A stretch of 64,000 nt of DNA from Verrucomicrobiota bacterium (GCA_028343845.1 JAOLZO010000002.1:50217-114216), one strand, 5' to 3'. Counted from the first letter of the stretch, positions 15,766-26,218 are shown. The notes: generated by a model from the letters alone, not told the origin. Made by a program: numbers and translations.

Positions 15766-18708
15766 ATGAAGATAATAAGTTCCCTAGCCTTTCTGACCTC
15801 CGTTCTAATGGGCAATCTCTATTCTCAGGAAAAAGAGATTGCCGACCCCAAGGGCGCGATCATCATCGCGGACGTGAAGGGCAACGTGAGTATCATAAAC
15901 AATACTACTCAAAAAGCACTCCCTGCCGAGAACGTACAGGCGGGGAAGGTCATCTTCGACGGACACACCGTCAAGACAGTGGGAAAGGACTCCAAGGTCG
16001 TTCTTTTGCTTTCCAACGGTACTGTTACGACTCTGAAAGCCGATTCGGTCCTCAACATCAAGAAGTTCACCCAGGCTAAATTTGACGCGGGTGCAGCAAA
16101 GCTTTCGGAGCTTCAGGGAGAGCCGAGCTCTTCGGAAACCCGTATCGACCTCAACATCGGGGACATGGTTGTGGATATCAAGAAGCTGGACAAGAAATCG
16201 AACTTTAATATCGAATCCCCTGTGGGTACTGCAGGAATTCGTGGTACGCGCATCGGCATGAATATCCAGCAAGCTCCTGGAGGTGGATTTACTAGTAAGG
16301 TTACGGTTCCCGAGGGGATCATCGCCTTCACGCCACCACCACCACCACCCGTTGCTCCCGGAGCCCCGCCACCACCACCACCGGCTCCTGTAGAAGTTAA
16401 GGCCGGTCAAGCAGTGACCCCTTCCGTTACTTCGACTGGAACCGTTTCCGCTCCACCTGTGCCAGCTCCTGCTCCTCCTGCTGATCTGGCTTCCGTAAAC
16501 CAAGATCTTGACGTAGCTCAAGCGGGTACAGCCGAGATCACCGTAGCGGAAGTCGCCACGGCTGTCGAGACGGTTGCAGCAGAGGCTCCCCCGACTGAGG
16601 CACCGGCTCCGACCGAGCCAACCGAGGAACCGACCGAGGAACCGACCGAGCCAACTGAACCAACCGAGCCAACTGAACCAACCGAGCCAACTGAACCAAC
16701 CGAGCCCGAGCCAACCGAGCCCGAGCCAACCGAGCCTGCACCTACCGAGCCTACCGAGCCTACCGAGCCTGCACCTACCGAGCCTGCACCTACCGAGCCT
16801 GCACCTACCGAGCCGGGACCAACTGAGCCAGCACCGGGACCAACTGAGCCAGCACCGGGACCAACAACAGGTACGGATACTCCACCTCCAGCCCCTGCAC
16901 CCGAAACGGCACCCCCACCCCCACCAGTGGAAGCCCCTCCGGTTGACCAAACTGCTTTGATGGAGACAAACCCCGTCATGAAGGCCAAGCAAAAGGGAAT
17001 CAAGGTCGACAGGCCAGAAGATGCCGCTCTTGCGAATGCATTCGTAGAAGAAAAAGGTTTGTCAGTAGATATTCTTGGTTCGGATGAAGGAATGAAGAGT
17101 TTTGTCGATATTTTCGACCCCGAGGAAGGGCAAGCTAGGAAACTCAAGGATGCCGGCATTGACACGGCTAACATCAAAATTGGTGAATCTCTTGGAGAGT
17201 TGACCGCAGCCGCGACCCTGATGGAGGAAACTTCAAAAGGAATTGCAGCAGGGACTTTTAACGCAAGCGACGCTACGAATTTCCTCTCGAATATTGACAA
17301 AGTTGCAAAAACTTTTGCCAAAGCTGCTGAAACAGGAACGACCCTGGGTACTGATTTCCATAAGAATCTCATCAAGAATGCAGAAAAAGCTGAGGAAATT
17401 GGAAACGTTGATTTCTCGGATCCCAAGGCCTTGCTCATTGTGGACTTGAAAGCTGAATTTCCTCAATTTGCCAAACTCATTGACGAAAACAAAGACAACG
17501 CTCAGCAGATTGTGGACCTTGTGACCATGGTCGGTCCCGAAAGAGCCGGAAAGCTCTTTAGTAATTCCGAGTCCCTTGGCGTTTTCCTCGACCCGGCAAA
17601 TCAGCTAATGGGCGAACAATTGGAGCTTGGCTTTATCGACTTGTTGGCCGCTGACCCGACCTACTTCAAATCCATCATTCCGATCCTCAAGAAAAACCCC
17701 CAACTGCCTTCCCAATTGTTTGTAGAGTTGAAGAACTTGAATCTGCCTCAATCCGAGCTCGCCGTCGTGCTTTCGGACATTCAGGTCGGTCCTCAAGCAA
17801 CCCCTCCCGGTAGCCCGCCAAGTCAAGTTGCGCAACTTAACCTTCAAGACGAAGCTGGTATGCTCAGTCTCTTGAACGATCACACGATCTCCAATGGAGT
17901 TTTGGATCCTCAGCTTTTTGTCGCTTCCCAACAAGTTTTGGCCAGCGTTTTCTTCTCTGAAGCCAATGACGTGTACAATGCCTTGAGCGCTCTCGATGGT
18001 AGTGACGGCTCGGGCAGTGATTCGAATGACCACCATTCCCATTCCCATAATGAAATGGTTTTTGGGGGAAGGAACATTACCGTAGGCTCGGGTAGCTATG
18101 GATTGAACTCGGCCGCTCCGACTGATTATCTGGTTGCCTCCACTGACAAGCTTACCCTTACGGGTAACATCGTCTTCAATACGTCTTCGCCCGATTCAGA
18201 TCTGATCCTGCTCTCGGCAGGAACCGTTGATCTTTCCGGACTCAGTTCGATTACCTTTGCCGGTGACGAGTTGGGACTCGGTTCTCTCGCCAGACTTGAG
18301 GTAAAGAACGTTGATTTGAAATCCGAAGGTGAGATACATCTTCGCTCTTTGGACAATATCGTCATTAACAATGTGAACATGGAGACGCACGGGAAGGGCG
18401 CTGACTTCATTCATTTGATTGCGCACCAGGAATTACAAGTGAACAACTTGTATTTCTCTGATTCCGTTAAGCGAATTGCCATGGAAGCGATGACCATCAA
18501 CTTGTCACACGTCAATTTCCCGCTGAACTCGATCGTCAACCTGAAGAGCCTGTACGGTGGGGATGGCAAGTACCCCAACTTCAATACGATCATGTATGGC
18601 AGGGTTAACTTTATTGAGCAAATCAAGTACGGTAATCAACTGATTATGGACCGTGCAGCCTTTGACGCTCATGGTGGAAATATTACCATAATAGGGACAG
18701 GCAAGTGA
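15766..18708 (+). CDS. FecR-domain surface protein with Pro-Thr-Glu repeat and beta-helix end
   Basis: Exported protein of a type common in Verrucomicrobiota. Seen: signal peptide to about residue 22 from ATG 15766 (a GTG two codons earlier is less likely). A FecR domain covers about 28-185 with GTVTTLKADSVLNI and the closing motif FNIESPVGTAGIRGTRIGM. Proline runs and a low-complexity stretch of EPTEPTEP/APTEPAPT type follow (about 275-370). A helical middle region without known domain spans about 390-720. The last 210 residues are rich in short beta strands (LTLTGNIVFNTSS, AGTVDLSGLSSITFAG), like a right-handed beta-helix. A His-rich patch (NDHHSHSHNE) sits near 755. The outer-membrane barrel gene follows after 98 bases. 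Likely a cell-surface or matrix protein; the role is unknown. Confidence 0.75.
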   Translation: MKIISSLAFLTSVLMGNLYSQEKEIADPKGAIIIADVKGNVSIINNTTQKALPAENVQAGKVIFDGHTVKTVGKDSKVVLLLSNGTVTTLKADSVLNIKKFTQAKFDAGAAKLSELQGEPSSSETRIDLNIGDMVVDIKKLDKKSNFNIESPVGTAGIRGTRIGMNIQQAPGGGFTSKVTVPEGIIAFTPPPPPPVAPGAPPPPPPAPVEVKAGQAVTPSVTSTGTVSAPPVPAPAPPADLASVNQDLDVAQAGTAEITVAEVATAVETVAAEAPPTEAPAPTEPTEEPTEEPTEPTEPTEPTEPTEPTEPTEPEPTEPEPTEPAPTEPTEPTEPAPTEPAPTEPAPTEPGPTEPAPGPTEPAPGPTTGTDTPPPAPAPETAPPPPPVEAPPVDQTALMETNPVMKAKQKGIKVDRPEDAALANAFVEEKGLSVDILGSDEGMKSFVDIFDPEEGQARKLKDAGIDTANIKIGESLGELTAAATLMEETSKGIAAGTFNASDATNFLSNIDKVAKTFAKAAETGTTLGTDFHKNLIKNAEKAEEIGNVDFSDPKALLIVDLKAEFPQFAKLIDENKDNAQQIVDLVTMVGPERAGKLFSNSESLGVFLDPANQLMGEQLELGFIDLLAADPTYFKSIIPILKKNPQLPSQLFVELKNLNLPQSELAVVLSDIQVGPQATPPGSPPSQVAQLNLQDEAGMLSLLNDHTISNGVLDPQLFVASQQVLASVFFSEANDVYNALSALDGSDGSGSDSNDHHSHSHNEMVFGGRNITVGSGSYGLNSAAPTDYLVASTDKLTLTGNIVFNTSSPDSDLILLSAGTVDLSGLSSITFAGDELGLGSLARLEVKNVDLKSEGEIHLRSLDNIVINNVNMETHGKGADFIHLIAHQELQVNNLYFSDSVKRIAMEAMTINLSHVNFPLNSIVNLKSLYGGDGKYPNFNTIMYGRVNFIEQIKYGNQLIMDRAAFDAHGGNITIIGTGK
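16588..16866 (+). repeat. In-frame tandem repeat encoding Glu-Pro-Thr/Ala-Pro-Thr units
   Basis: Short direct repeats of ACCGAGCCAACTGAACCA and CCTGCACCTACCGAG type run inside the FecR-domain gene and encode an extended EPTEPTEP/APTEPAPT linker. Units of 9, 12 and 18 bases are nearly identical, so copy number should change easily by slippage without breaking the frame. Confidence 0.85.
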
Positions 18709-18740
18709 TTCATTTGGCAATTGAGCCATCTTTCTATCGA

Positions 18741-18768
18741 TTGGCAGGAAAATCTTTTGGTATATTGT
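18741..18768 (+). promoter_or_regulatory. Candidate sigma-70-type promoter for the barrel/lipoprotein operon
   Basis: TTGGCA at 18741-18746 and TATTGT at 18763-18768 are separated by 16 bases and lie 38 bases before the ATG at 18807. The 98-base gap after the FecR protein gene contains no open frame. Only a consensus match supports this. Confidence 0.35.
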
Positions 18769-18806
18769 AGCTACGGAACGAAAAGTAGACTAATCATCAA
18801 CATTTC

Positions 18807-19880
18807 ATGAAATACACACAGGCATTTGTCTTAGCTTTTGCGCTAATCTCCTCAGTCCATGTTTTCGGTGACGAGAATTCCACCGGAGCGAAGGCTCCAG
18901 TTGACTCAGTTAATTCCGCCGTCCCTTCCGACTTCTTTGCCGATGCCCTGGCCAAAGCCAAGGCTGATGATGCCATGGGTACTCAGCGCTTGGTTGACGT
19001 TAAAAGTTCTGAGCTTACACCTTCTCTTTCCCTAAGCTCATCTTATAAGTACACTTCCAACCCGACCAAGAGTAAAACCGCGAGCAAAGCCGAAGACGGC
19101 AGCACTTTTGATTTGAGCCTGATGATGATGATGGGGTTGGGCGAGTACGGTATCGGGGAAGACGTCGTCAGTTCTCCCTCCCTTATGCTCATGCACATGC
19201 GTACTTACAATGATCCGGTCAAGGATTTCGGAATAGATATGAGAGGGTTGGACATGGATATCCAAATTGCGGGTCTTACCATTCCCTTCGTTCTTCCGAA
19301 TGATTACTCTCTGTCCGTGGGAAATACCTATGTAAGGGCAATCAATTTCCGCAACAATGGTGGTGCACCGTCATATCATTTTAAAGGCGACGTCGTCATG
19401 TATTCCAATACGCCTAGTATTTCCTTAACCAAGACCATTCCTTTGGAAAATGGTGATATCCTTACTGCCACAGGTGGTTTGAGCTATGCCATTTCAAGTG
19501 CGGATTCTCTATCTGAAAGCCTCCGGTTAACAGATCTACAACTGGAGTCTTTGCTTGGGTTGGATCCCACTCAGTCACCAGCCGATCTTCAAACGGGTGC
19601 AACTTACTCCTTGAACTTTTCCTACATCAAGCCGGTTACCGATAAGCTTACGCTTATTCCCTCTCTTTCTCTTTCCAAGATGTACTACAAAAAAGGTGGT
19701 AACATCGGAAGAAGAGATTTCACCACCGTTTTGGGTATCAGCGGATCCTACCCCATCAATGATTGGCTAAATCTGACTGGCGCGGCCAATTACACGGCGA
19801 AAGATGGTAATGTGGCTGACGTCATTGAGTTTCGTGATTTTACGGGTGGATTTTCCCTCGCGGTTAACCATTCCTTCTGA
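18807..19880 (+). CDS. Outer-membrane beta-barrel protein
   Basis: No named family recognised. Seen: clear signal peptide (cleavage near HVFG-DEN, residue about 21), then alternating hydrophobic strands throughout and a terminal Phe (FSLAVNHSF), the signal for barrel insertion. Strand-like segments such as SLSLSSSYKYTSNPT, NDYSLSVGNTYVRAINF and YSLNFSYIKPVTDKLTLIPSLSLSKMYY fit a 12- to 16-strand barrel. It lies between the FecR/beta-helix protein and a second FecR-like protein, 9 bases before the latter. A role in exporting or anchoring the FecR-domain proteins is possible but inferred from neighbourhood only. Confidence 0.72.
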   Translation: MKYTQAFVLAFALISSVHVFGDENSTGAKAPVDSVNSAVPSDFFADALAKAKADDAMGTQRLVDVKSSELTPSLSLSSSYKYTSNPTKSKTASKAEDGSTFDLSLMMMMGLGEYGIGEDVVSSPSLMLMHMRTYNDPVKDFGIDMRGLDMDIQIAGLTIPFVLPNDYSLSVGNTYVRAINFRNNGGAPSYHFKGDVVMYSNTPSISLTKTIPLENGDILTATGGLSYAISSADSLSESLRLTDLQLESLLGLDPTQSPADLQTGATYSLNFSYIKPVTDKLTLIPSLSLSKMYYKKGGNIGRRDFTTVLGISGSYPINDWLNLTGAANYTAKDGNVADVIEFRDFTGGFSLAVNHSF

Positions 19881-19889
19881 GTTCTGACA

Positions 19890-20918
19890 GTGGCGTTTTT
19901 CGCCTCCAGACGCTTTTCCTTTTTCCTTGTGCGGTGGCGTAAGTTCTTTCTTTTGTCTCTTTTGGGCTTTGGCTCTTTTGCTCAGGGTCAAGTTACTTAT
20001 ACCGAAGTCGAAAGGCTTTTGGAGGCGGGTAGGGCAGAGGCTGAAAAGGGCGATTTCACAAAGGCTTTGGGTCATTTTAACAAGGCAATGGGCTATTTGA
20101 AACAAGCCTCGGCGTCTCATCCTCTCAATGAAGTCGTACGAAGGGAAATTCGCGTAACCAAGGGGCGTTCTTTAGTTGCGAGGTATAGAAACCGATCAGG
20201 GCTGAAGCTTGTAAACAAAGACCAGCTTCTTCCTCTCGATCAGGAGCCCAGCGACGTTTTGATCCGCCAGCGATTGGGCACTGTTTTAGCCCGTGAGGTT
20301 TGGCAACCAAAGAAAATTTCCGACCAAGGCGAGTACATCGGATTTGGCAGAAGGTTAACCGTTTTACCCGGAGGGGGAGTGGAACTGGATCTTGGGGAAG
20401 AGAGCAAATTTTCCCTGAGAACGGTTGATGCGGCCAGCCTCGCATTGCCCATGGATAAAGTGTTTGATCTTCACTCCGGATCCTTTGCCATCTCTTCCAC
20501 AAACAAAGCGAACGTTTGTACCGTTAAAAGCCCCCTTTCCAGTATGGAGATTAGAGCGGAGGAGCCCTTTGCCCTAATGATTGGAATCACTACAAATGGT
20601 GGACTGAAGGTGATAAGTCTTTTTGGCGATTGCGAACTGAAGCAAGAAGGCGTTCCTCCGGAAAGCCTTAGCCCTGGAGAATTGGTATTTGCGTTGCCCG
20701 AGGGATTTAGCCGTAAAATGAGTGTCGAACTGAGTACTTTGATGGTTACTTCGAAACTGATGACCGGATTCCAACAACCTCCTGTTTATCTTAAGAAGCT
20801 AAGGCAACAGGCGATGATCCAGGCTTTGCGGACAAAAAAAAGGTACAGGGCAGTTGTTGGTGATGCTAAAGACAGCAAGGATTTCGAAATCCAAGTCCTG
20901 ACCCCTCAAAATCCCTGA
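19890..20918 (+). CDS. Secreted TPR/FecR-like protein
   Basis: Exported protein of 342 residues from a GTG start 9 bases after the barrel gene. Seen: basic N-terminus and hydrophobic signal segment (FFLLSLLGFGSFAQGQ), a helical hairpin resembling a TPR unit at about residues 38-75 (LLEAGRAEAEKGDFTKALGHFNKAMGYL), then a beta-rich region at 145-285 similar to FecR domains (GGVELDLGEESKFSLRT, SGSFAISSTNKANVCTVKSP, LSPGELVFALP). Tightly coupled to the lipoprotein genes downstream, so it probably serves the same envelope function. No catalytic motif seen. Confidence 0.68.
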   Translation: MAFFASRRFSFFLVRWRKFFLLSLLGFGSFAQGQVTYTEVERLLEAGRAEAEKGDFTKALGHFNKAMGYLKQASASHPLNEVVRREIRVTKGRSLVARYRNRSGLKLVNKDQLLPLDQEPSDVLIRQRLGTVLAREVWQPKKISDQGEYIGFGRRLTVLPGGGVELDLGEESKFSLRTVDAASLALPMDKVFDLHSGSFAISSTNKANVCTVKSPLSSMEIRAEEPFALMIGITTNGGLKVISLFGDCELKQEGVPPESLSPGELVFALPEGFSRKMSVELSTLMVTSKLMTGFQQPPVYLKKLRQQAMIQALRTKKRYRAVVGDAKDSKDFEIQVLTPQNP

Positions 20919-20948
20919 CCAATTCTAGGCAAAAAAAAGTTTCCATTG

Positions 20949-22385
20949 ATGAATTCTTTTTGGTTTTTGGGAGTGCGTTTGACCAAAAAGGCGTTGCTTC
21001 TTTCTACTTTGCTTTCTTTTGGTTGCGTAAGCACTCATTATGACAGAACCGAAAACTTCTTGTTCTCTTGGAAAATCGGTGATCTGAAAAGCGCAACCAT
21101 TGAGGCAGAGAAATTGTCTCAGACCGGACCAAAGAGGGATCGATTGCTTTACAAGCTTGAAGAAGGTTCCACCAAGCGGTTGGGGGGTGATCTGACGGGA
21201 AGTATCAAGGCCTTTCAAGATGCAGCGGAGGAATACGAACGTTGGTTTGGTATCCACCTGATGACCGAGTCCCGTATTTCCGAACAGTTTTCATCCGTGG
21301 TCGGTTCGGCTGAATGGAAGCCCTATAAGTCGAGGGTTTACGAGCGTGTAATGATGAGGTTTTACCAAGCGCTGAATTATCTTCAGATCGAGGACAAAGG
21401 CCGTGCCCGGGCGGAGATTTTCAAATCAAGACAAGCGGTTGAAGATTCCAAGGAAATTTGGAAAAAAGAACTACAGTCTGCTCAGTCAGGACTGAAAGAT
21501 AGGGGAATAGATCTCGATCGCGGATTGAAAGACAATGGCAAGACTGACCTGAACGAGGATTTGCGTAAAATCAGAGCCTTGGTTTCATCCAATTTGCCTG
21601 AATACGTAAACCCTGCCGTAATCTATTTGGAGGCGCTGTACTTTCTCCGAGGAGGAACTCAAAGAGAGGACTTTGCCAAAGCGGCCTTTTCTCTGCGCCA
21701 ACTTGTTGCTCTTTTCCCTGATAACCAATGGATTCGCGAAGATTTTAAGGAAGCTCAAAAAAAAGAAAGACAGACAGAACCTCTTACCTATGTCTTTTTC
21801 GAAACCGGACGGGCTCCAGTCCGGGTGGAGCGAAGATTTGACTTGCCGATCGTTTTCTTTTCAAACCAAGCAAGGATTCCTTACCTCGGGGTTGCCTTCC
21901 CTATGCTAAAGACCACTGGGCAGTTCATGCCTTCATTGAACGTTCAGGCTGATGGGGAACTTGTTCGAACCAAGCCTCTCGCAGATATGGATGCGATCAT
22001 CGCAAAGGAATTCGAGAAGGATTTCCCAATCGAGCTCGCCCGGGCCATTTCGGGCTCCTTGGTTAAGGGCGGTCTTCAATACCTGGCCACGGATTCGGTC
22101 CGTTCCGAGGATGAAACTACCCGTGCGATCGTCGGAGTCGGAGCTGGTTTGCTTTCCCAGTTGACGACCCGGGCGGATCTTCGCTCATGGGCGACTCTTC
22201 CAAAGCAAATCCAGTTTTGCAAAATGAGAACTCCGCCCGATAAAAAATTGACTCTATCTGGGGTTGGCGCAACCTTTAGGGAAGTGGTTACCTTGAATCC
22301 TTCCGTCACAAACTTGATTTGGGTGAGGAGCATATCTTCTCATACTCCCATACGAGTAGTGGGCGTACTTTCCCTTGATCCATAA
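20949..22385 (+). CDS. Lipoprotein, COG3014-type, upstream of ycfL/lpoB homologues
   Basis: Probable lipoprotein with lipobox LLSFGC (Cys26) when read from the ATG at 20949. The first 230 mature residues are helical and TPR-like (FSWKIGDLKSATIEAEKL, SIKAFQDAAEEYERWF, MRFYQALNYLQIEDKGRARAEIF), followed by a beta-rich domain with FFETGRAPVRVERRFDLPI and a C-terminal strand region (NLIWVRSISSHTPIRVVGVLSLDP). Length and layout fit the COG3014 group, whose genes in Proteobacteria sit next to ycfL and lpoB; the same order occurs here. The role is unknown but likely linked to peptidoglycan synthesis control at the outer membrane. Confidence 0.72.
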   Translation: MNSFWFLGVRLTKKALLLSTLLSFGCVSTHYDRTENFLFSWKIGDLKSATIEAEKLSQTGPKRDRLLYKLEEGSTKRLGGDLTGSIKAFQDAAEEYERWFGIHLMTESRISEQFSSVVGSAEWKPYKSRVYERVMMRFYQALNYLQIEDKGRARAEIFKSRQAVEDSKEIWKKELQSAQSGLKDRGIDLDRGLKDNGKTDLNEDLRKIRALVSSNLPEYVNPAVIYLEALYFLRGGTQREDFAKAAFSLRQLVALFPDNQWIREDFKEAQKKERQTEPLTYVFFETGRAPVRVERRFDLPIVFFSNQARIPYLGVAFPMLKTTGQFMPSLNVQADGELVRTKPLADMDAIIAKEFEKDFPIELARAISGSLVKGGLQYLATDSVRSEDETTRAIVGVGAGLLSQLTTRADLRSWATLPKQIQFCKMRTPPDKKLTLSGVGATFREVVTLNPSVTNLIWVRSISSHTPIRVVGVLSLDP

Positions 22386-22390
22386 TTCAA

Positions 22391-22816
22391 ATGATTACGA
22401 AAAAGACTTCCACGCTCATCTTTTGCACGCTTTCCCTTGCTCTTTTGTTCGGTTGTACCAACCCCGTTCATCAGACTACGAAAAAGAATCCTGGAGATAC
22501 GAGTCCTCTGCCCGAATTGAAAAGGGTTTATATGAGCAGTTCTTTGGCAAAGAACCTGGAGGTGATCAGTGTGAACCAAGCGACTGCAAATGGAGACCTT
22601 TTGAAAATTCAAGTGAACCTGCAAAATCTTTCCAAAAAGGAGATGAACCTAAACTACAAGGTGGAGTGGATGGATGAAGCAGGAATTGTAATCAACGACT
22701 CCTCCGCCGTATGGATGCCTCTTTTCATTCGCGGGGCTGAAAACGTAGCGGTTCAATCCGTCTCTTCGAGCACCCGTGCAAAGAACTTTTGGCTTAAGCT
22801 CCAAAATGCCAAGTAA
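22391..22816 (+). CDS. YcfL-like lipoprotein (DUF1425 type)
   Basis: Small lipoprotein of 141 residues: signal peptide with lipobox LLFGC (Cys22), then a beta-sandwich of about 100 residues with LLKIQVNLQNLSKKEMNLNY, KVEWMDEAGIVI and a closing FWLKLQ strand. This matches the pattern of YcfL proteins, which accompany LpoB. It lies 5 bases after the COG3014-type gene and 15 before the LpoB-like gene, so all three should be co-transcribed. The molecular role of YcfL is unknown. Confidence 0.75.
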   Translation: MITKKTSTLIFCTLSLALLFGCTNPVHQTTKKNPGDTSPLPELKRVYMSSSLAKNLEVISVNQATANGDLLKIQVNLQNLSKKEMNLNYKVEWMDEAGIVINDSSAVWMPLFIRGAENVAVQSVSSSTRAKNFWLKLQNAK

Positions 22817-22831
22817 CATTCTGACAAAACC

Positions 22832-23452
22832 ATGAAATCTACAATTATCCGCATCTTTCCTGTCCTCGTACTGGCTCTGCTTTTTTCCTGTAGCGAACGC
22901 AGGCCTATTGGTCGCAACGCCGATGCCCGATACATTGAAGACAGCAGCGAAAAAGGTCTGGTCAATTTGGAAAAGATAAATTCCCAGGATTTTACACGGG
23001 CTGCCAATAAGTTACTGCAGGACCTTTTTACCACCGGTGCCTTGGCGAAGGCTCCGGATCAGCCTGCAATTCTTCACGTAGGCGAGGTCAGGAACGATAC
23101 CCAAACCTATTTCGATACCGATTTGCTCTTGCAGGCCATGAAGAGAGATTTGTTGGCGAGTAATCGAGTTCGGATCTCCACGACCGAAGGTCTTGGCGGT
23201 AAAGCGTCTGACAAATACGCAAAAGAGGTTAGGGCGAAGTTAGAAGCGGGTGATCCGTTTGCGGTTATTCAACCGAGGCCCTTCTTTTCGCTTTCCGGTA
23301 AAATTATTGAGGAAACTTCAAGGGTTGATAAGGTTACGCAAAAGGACTTCTATTTTCTCATGACCTTGACGGAAATCGATACCGGTACGGGAGTATGGTT
23401 TGGTAGGGAATTGATCAGCAAGCAGGGTCGGCGGGGGTCGATCGGCTTTTAA
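22832..23452 (+). CDS. LpoB-like penicillin-binding-protein activator lipoprotein
   Basis: Outer-membrane lipoprotein expected to reach through the periplasm and stimulate a bifunctional penicillin-binding protein. Seen: signal peptide with lipobox LLFSC (Cys20), the conserved INSQDFTRAANKLLQDL helix, AILHVGEVRNDTQTYFDTDLLL (LpoB-type NxTxxxxDT signature), then MKRDLLASNRVRIST and a C-terminal strand pattern ending GVWFGRELISKQG. Length of 206 residues is typical. The gene order COG3014-ycfL-lpoB supports the call. Its stop is 22 bases from the end of the convergent methyltransferase gene. Confidence 0.8.
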   Translation: MKSTIIRIFPVLVLALLFSCSERRPIGRNADARYIEDSSEKGLVNLEKINSQDFTRAANKLLQDLFTTGALAKAPDQPAILHVGEVRNDTQTYFDTDLLLQAMKRDLLASNRVRISTTEGLGGKASDKYAKEVRAKLEAGDPFAVIQPRPFFSLSGKIIEETSRVDKVTQKDFYFLMTLTEIDTGTGVWFGRELISKQGRRGSIGF

Positions 23453-23474
23453 ACGGTTTCGCGCCGGATTACAT

Positions 23475-24686
23475 TCATGAGCTTGCGGGTCGCGGGCTAA
23501 ATAATGGGTGCAACTGTTTGGCGTATGGAATGCGGATTCGCTTCTCATCTTTTGCAGGTTGCCCGATTCCAAGCTCCAGAATATCTCCTCTCTCTAGTTC
23601 AAGAAGGTCCGTGGTCTCTTCTTTGGAAAGATCCCTACGTTGAAGCTCAAACCGGTATTCCTGACCGTCTGCCCCGATTCCTATGAAGAAAACAACGCCC
23701 TTGCTTTTTTTTACGGGCGAAACTAATCGGCAAGGGCTATGCTCTTCGGGGAAAGACATAGCCCTCTGTTTTCCCAAGATAGAGATGCCGAACTTGATTT
23801 CCCTTGTCTCCAAACGAAGAGGAGCATTGATCTTGAGCATTGTGCTCGTAGGCAAGAGCCGTCTTACCTCATGGCTGTAATACTTGCTTTTATTAGTAGC
23901 GAGCGGGCAGGGCAACCCGTTGAAATAAGGTCCATGTTGATAGAGCTGGGATGATCCTTCGGTGAGAATCCGGGAGCTTTCCTGCAGGTTGTTGCAAGTT
24001 TCTGATTCAGCGGGTTCCAAGATGATAAGAAACCCATTAGGCTTTAGGTACTGTGTGATTTGATCTAACCAAACTAACTTTTGCTCGTTCTCTTCCGATT
24101 CAAGGATTTCATTAAGTGAAAAACTCATGACAACCAGATCGAACTGGCGTGAGTCCTCCTTGCTCAGAGCGTATCTCAAATCCTTCCTTTTGGTCATTAC
24201 TTTTGAGTCCGGCCATAGATCCGGGCATGCTTGATGCAAACTTTTCAATATGCCCAAGCTTTTGCTGGAGTAGTCCCATGCCTCCAGGGAAATCGGATTT
24301 TCTATTCTCCAGTGTCTAAGCAGGAAAAGGCATGCCAATCCGCTTGCACCGCTGCCCGAGCCTAAATCCAAAATTCGAAGGGGACCTTTTTTTGGGGTTT
24401 TCCAATCCCTGAACGAATAGGCCTCAGCTAAGGCATAGGACATGGCTTGCCAGGTTCGGGGAAAGAAAAAGTTTCCGTAGGAGAGAATGGACAAGTCCCT
24501 TGATCCGTAAGAACTCGATTCGAAGTCGCGCGTTTTGTTGAAGCGGTCGCTTTGCTCAACAATTTCTTTGCGCATCGAGTTCAAAAGCTTTTCTTCACTT
24601 GAATCCGGCCATTTGGAACTCGCTTGCCTCCACCACCATTCTTCGACCGCTTCCGGGAAGAGCGGGAGCCTGATCGTTTCCATCAT
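23475..24686 (-). CDS. Rsm22-like SAM-dependent methyltransferase
   Basis: Cytosolic class I methyltransferase resembling the Rsm22/COG5459 family, associated with ribosomal small-subunit assembly in mitochondria and bacteria. Seen: SAM-binding LDLGSGSGASGLACLF near residue 105, an acidic second strand (SLEAWDYSSKSL), FDLVVMSFSLNEIL as motif IV, LKPNGFLIILEPAESET, then the family's post-catalytic segment with a Cys-Pro pair (GLPCPL) and a basic-aromatic stretch (YYSHEVRRLLP). The C-terminus is an S1/OB-like beta region (GVVFFIGIGADGQEYRFELQRRDL). Several Cys that coordinate a metal in Rsm22 are missing, so this may be a diverged member. It lies downstream of eno on the same strand, 102 bases away. 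Confidence 0.65.
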   Translation of the reverse strand: MMETIRLPLFPEAVEEWWWRQASSKWPDSSEEKLLNSMRKEIVEQSDRFNKTRDFESSSYGSRDLSILSYGNFFFPRTWQAMSYALAEAYSFRDWKTPKKGPLRILDLGSGSGASGLACLFLLRHWRIENPISLEAWDYSSKSLGILKSLHQACPDLWPDSKVMTKRKDLRYALSKEDSRQFDLVVMSFSLNEILESEENEQKLVWLDQITQYLKPNGFLIILEPAESETCNNLQESSRILTEGSSQLYQHGPYFNGLPCPLATNKSKYYSHEVRRLLPTSTMLKINAPLRLETREIKFGISILGKQRAMSFPEEHSPCRLVSPVKKSKGVVFFIGIGADGQEYRFELQRRDLSKEETTDLLELERGDILELGIGQPAKDEKRIRIPYAKQLHPLFSPRPASS

Positions 24687-24788
24687 TTAAACCGAAACCG
24701 CGCTAAGATGCTTAAGCAGAAAAGCTATGCGCTCGCGTGAATCTCAGTTCGCGGGATTGTGAAAACGAGCATGCAGTTTTTGGACCTC

Positions 24789-26084
<1,296 letters not shown>

Positions 26085-26101
26085 TTATTAAAAAAAGGCT
26101 T

Positions 26102-26130
26102 ACCATGCCCATTATCATTGAATTTGTCAA
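26102..26130 (-). promoter_or_regulatory. Candidate promoter for enolase
   Basis: On the minus strand TTGACA lies at 26130-26125, with a 17-base spacer to a weak -10 (CATGGT) at 26107-26102, about 40 bases before the enolase ATG. The 155-base divergent gap 26064-26218 also has to hold the proS promoter, which I could not place. Confidence 0.35.
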
Positions 26131-26218
26131 AATTCTTCGGGAAAAAGAGGGCTTGGGACGTACCTTGCTTCTCGCTTTCGATCAGAGTTTGATGTAAAAG
26201 GGGAGGCTTTAGCAAATC

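Noticed and set aside
16588..16866. Possible CRISPR array or variable-number repeat outside genes
   Set aside because: Units are 9-18 bases with no unique spacers and keep the reading frame; it is a coding repeat.
15805..17438. Long minus-strand reading frames over the Pro-Thr-Glu repeat region
   Set aside because: They arise from the low-complexity repeat read backwards (Gly/Ser/Val or Arg/Leu/Trp runs), have no domain features, and lie fully inside the FecR-domain gene with signal peptide and FecR motif on the plus strand.
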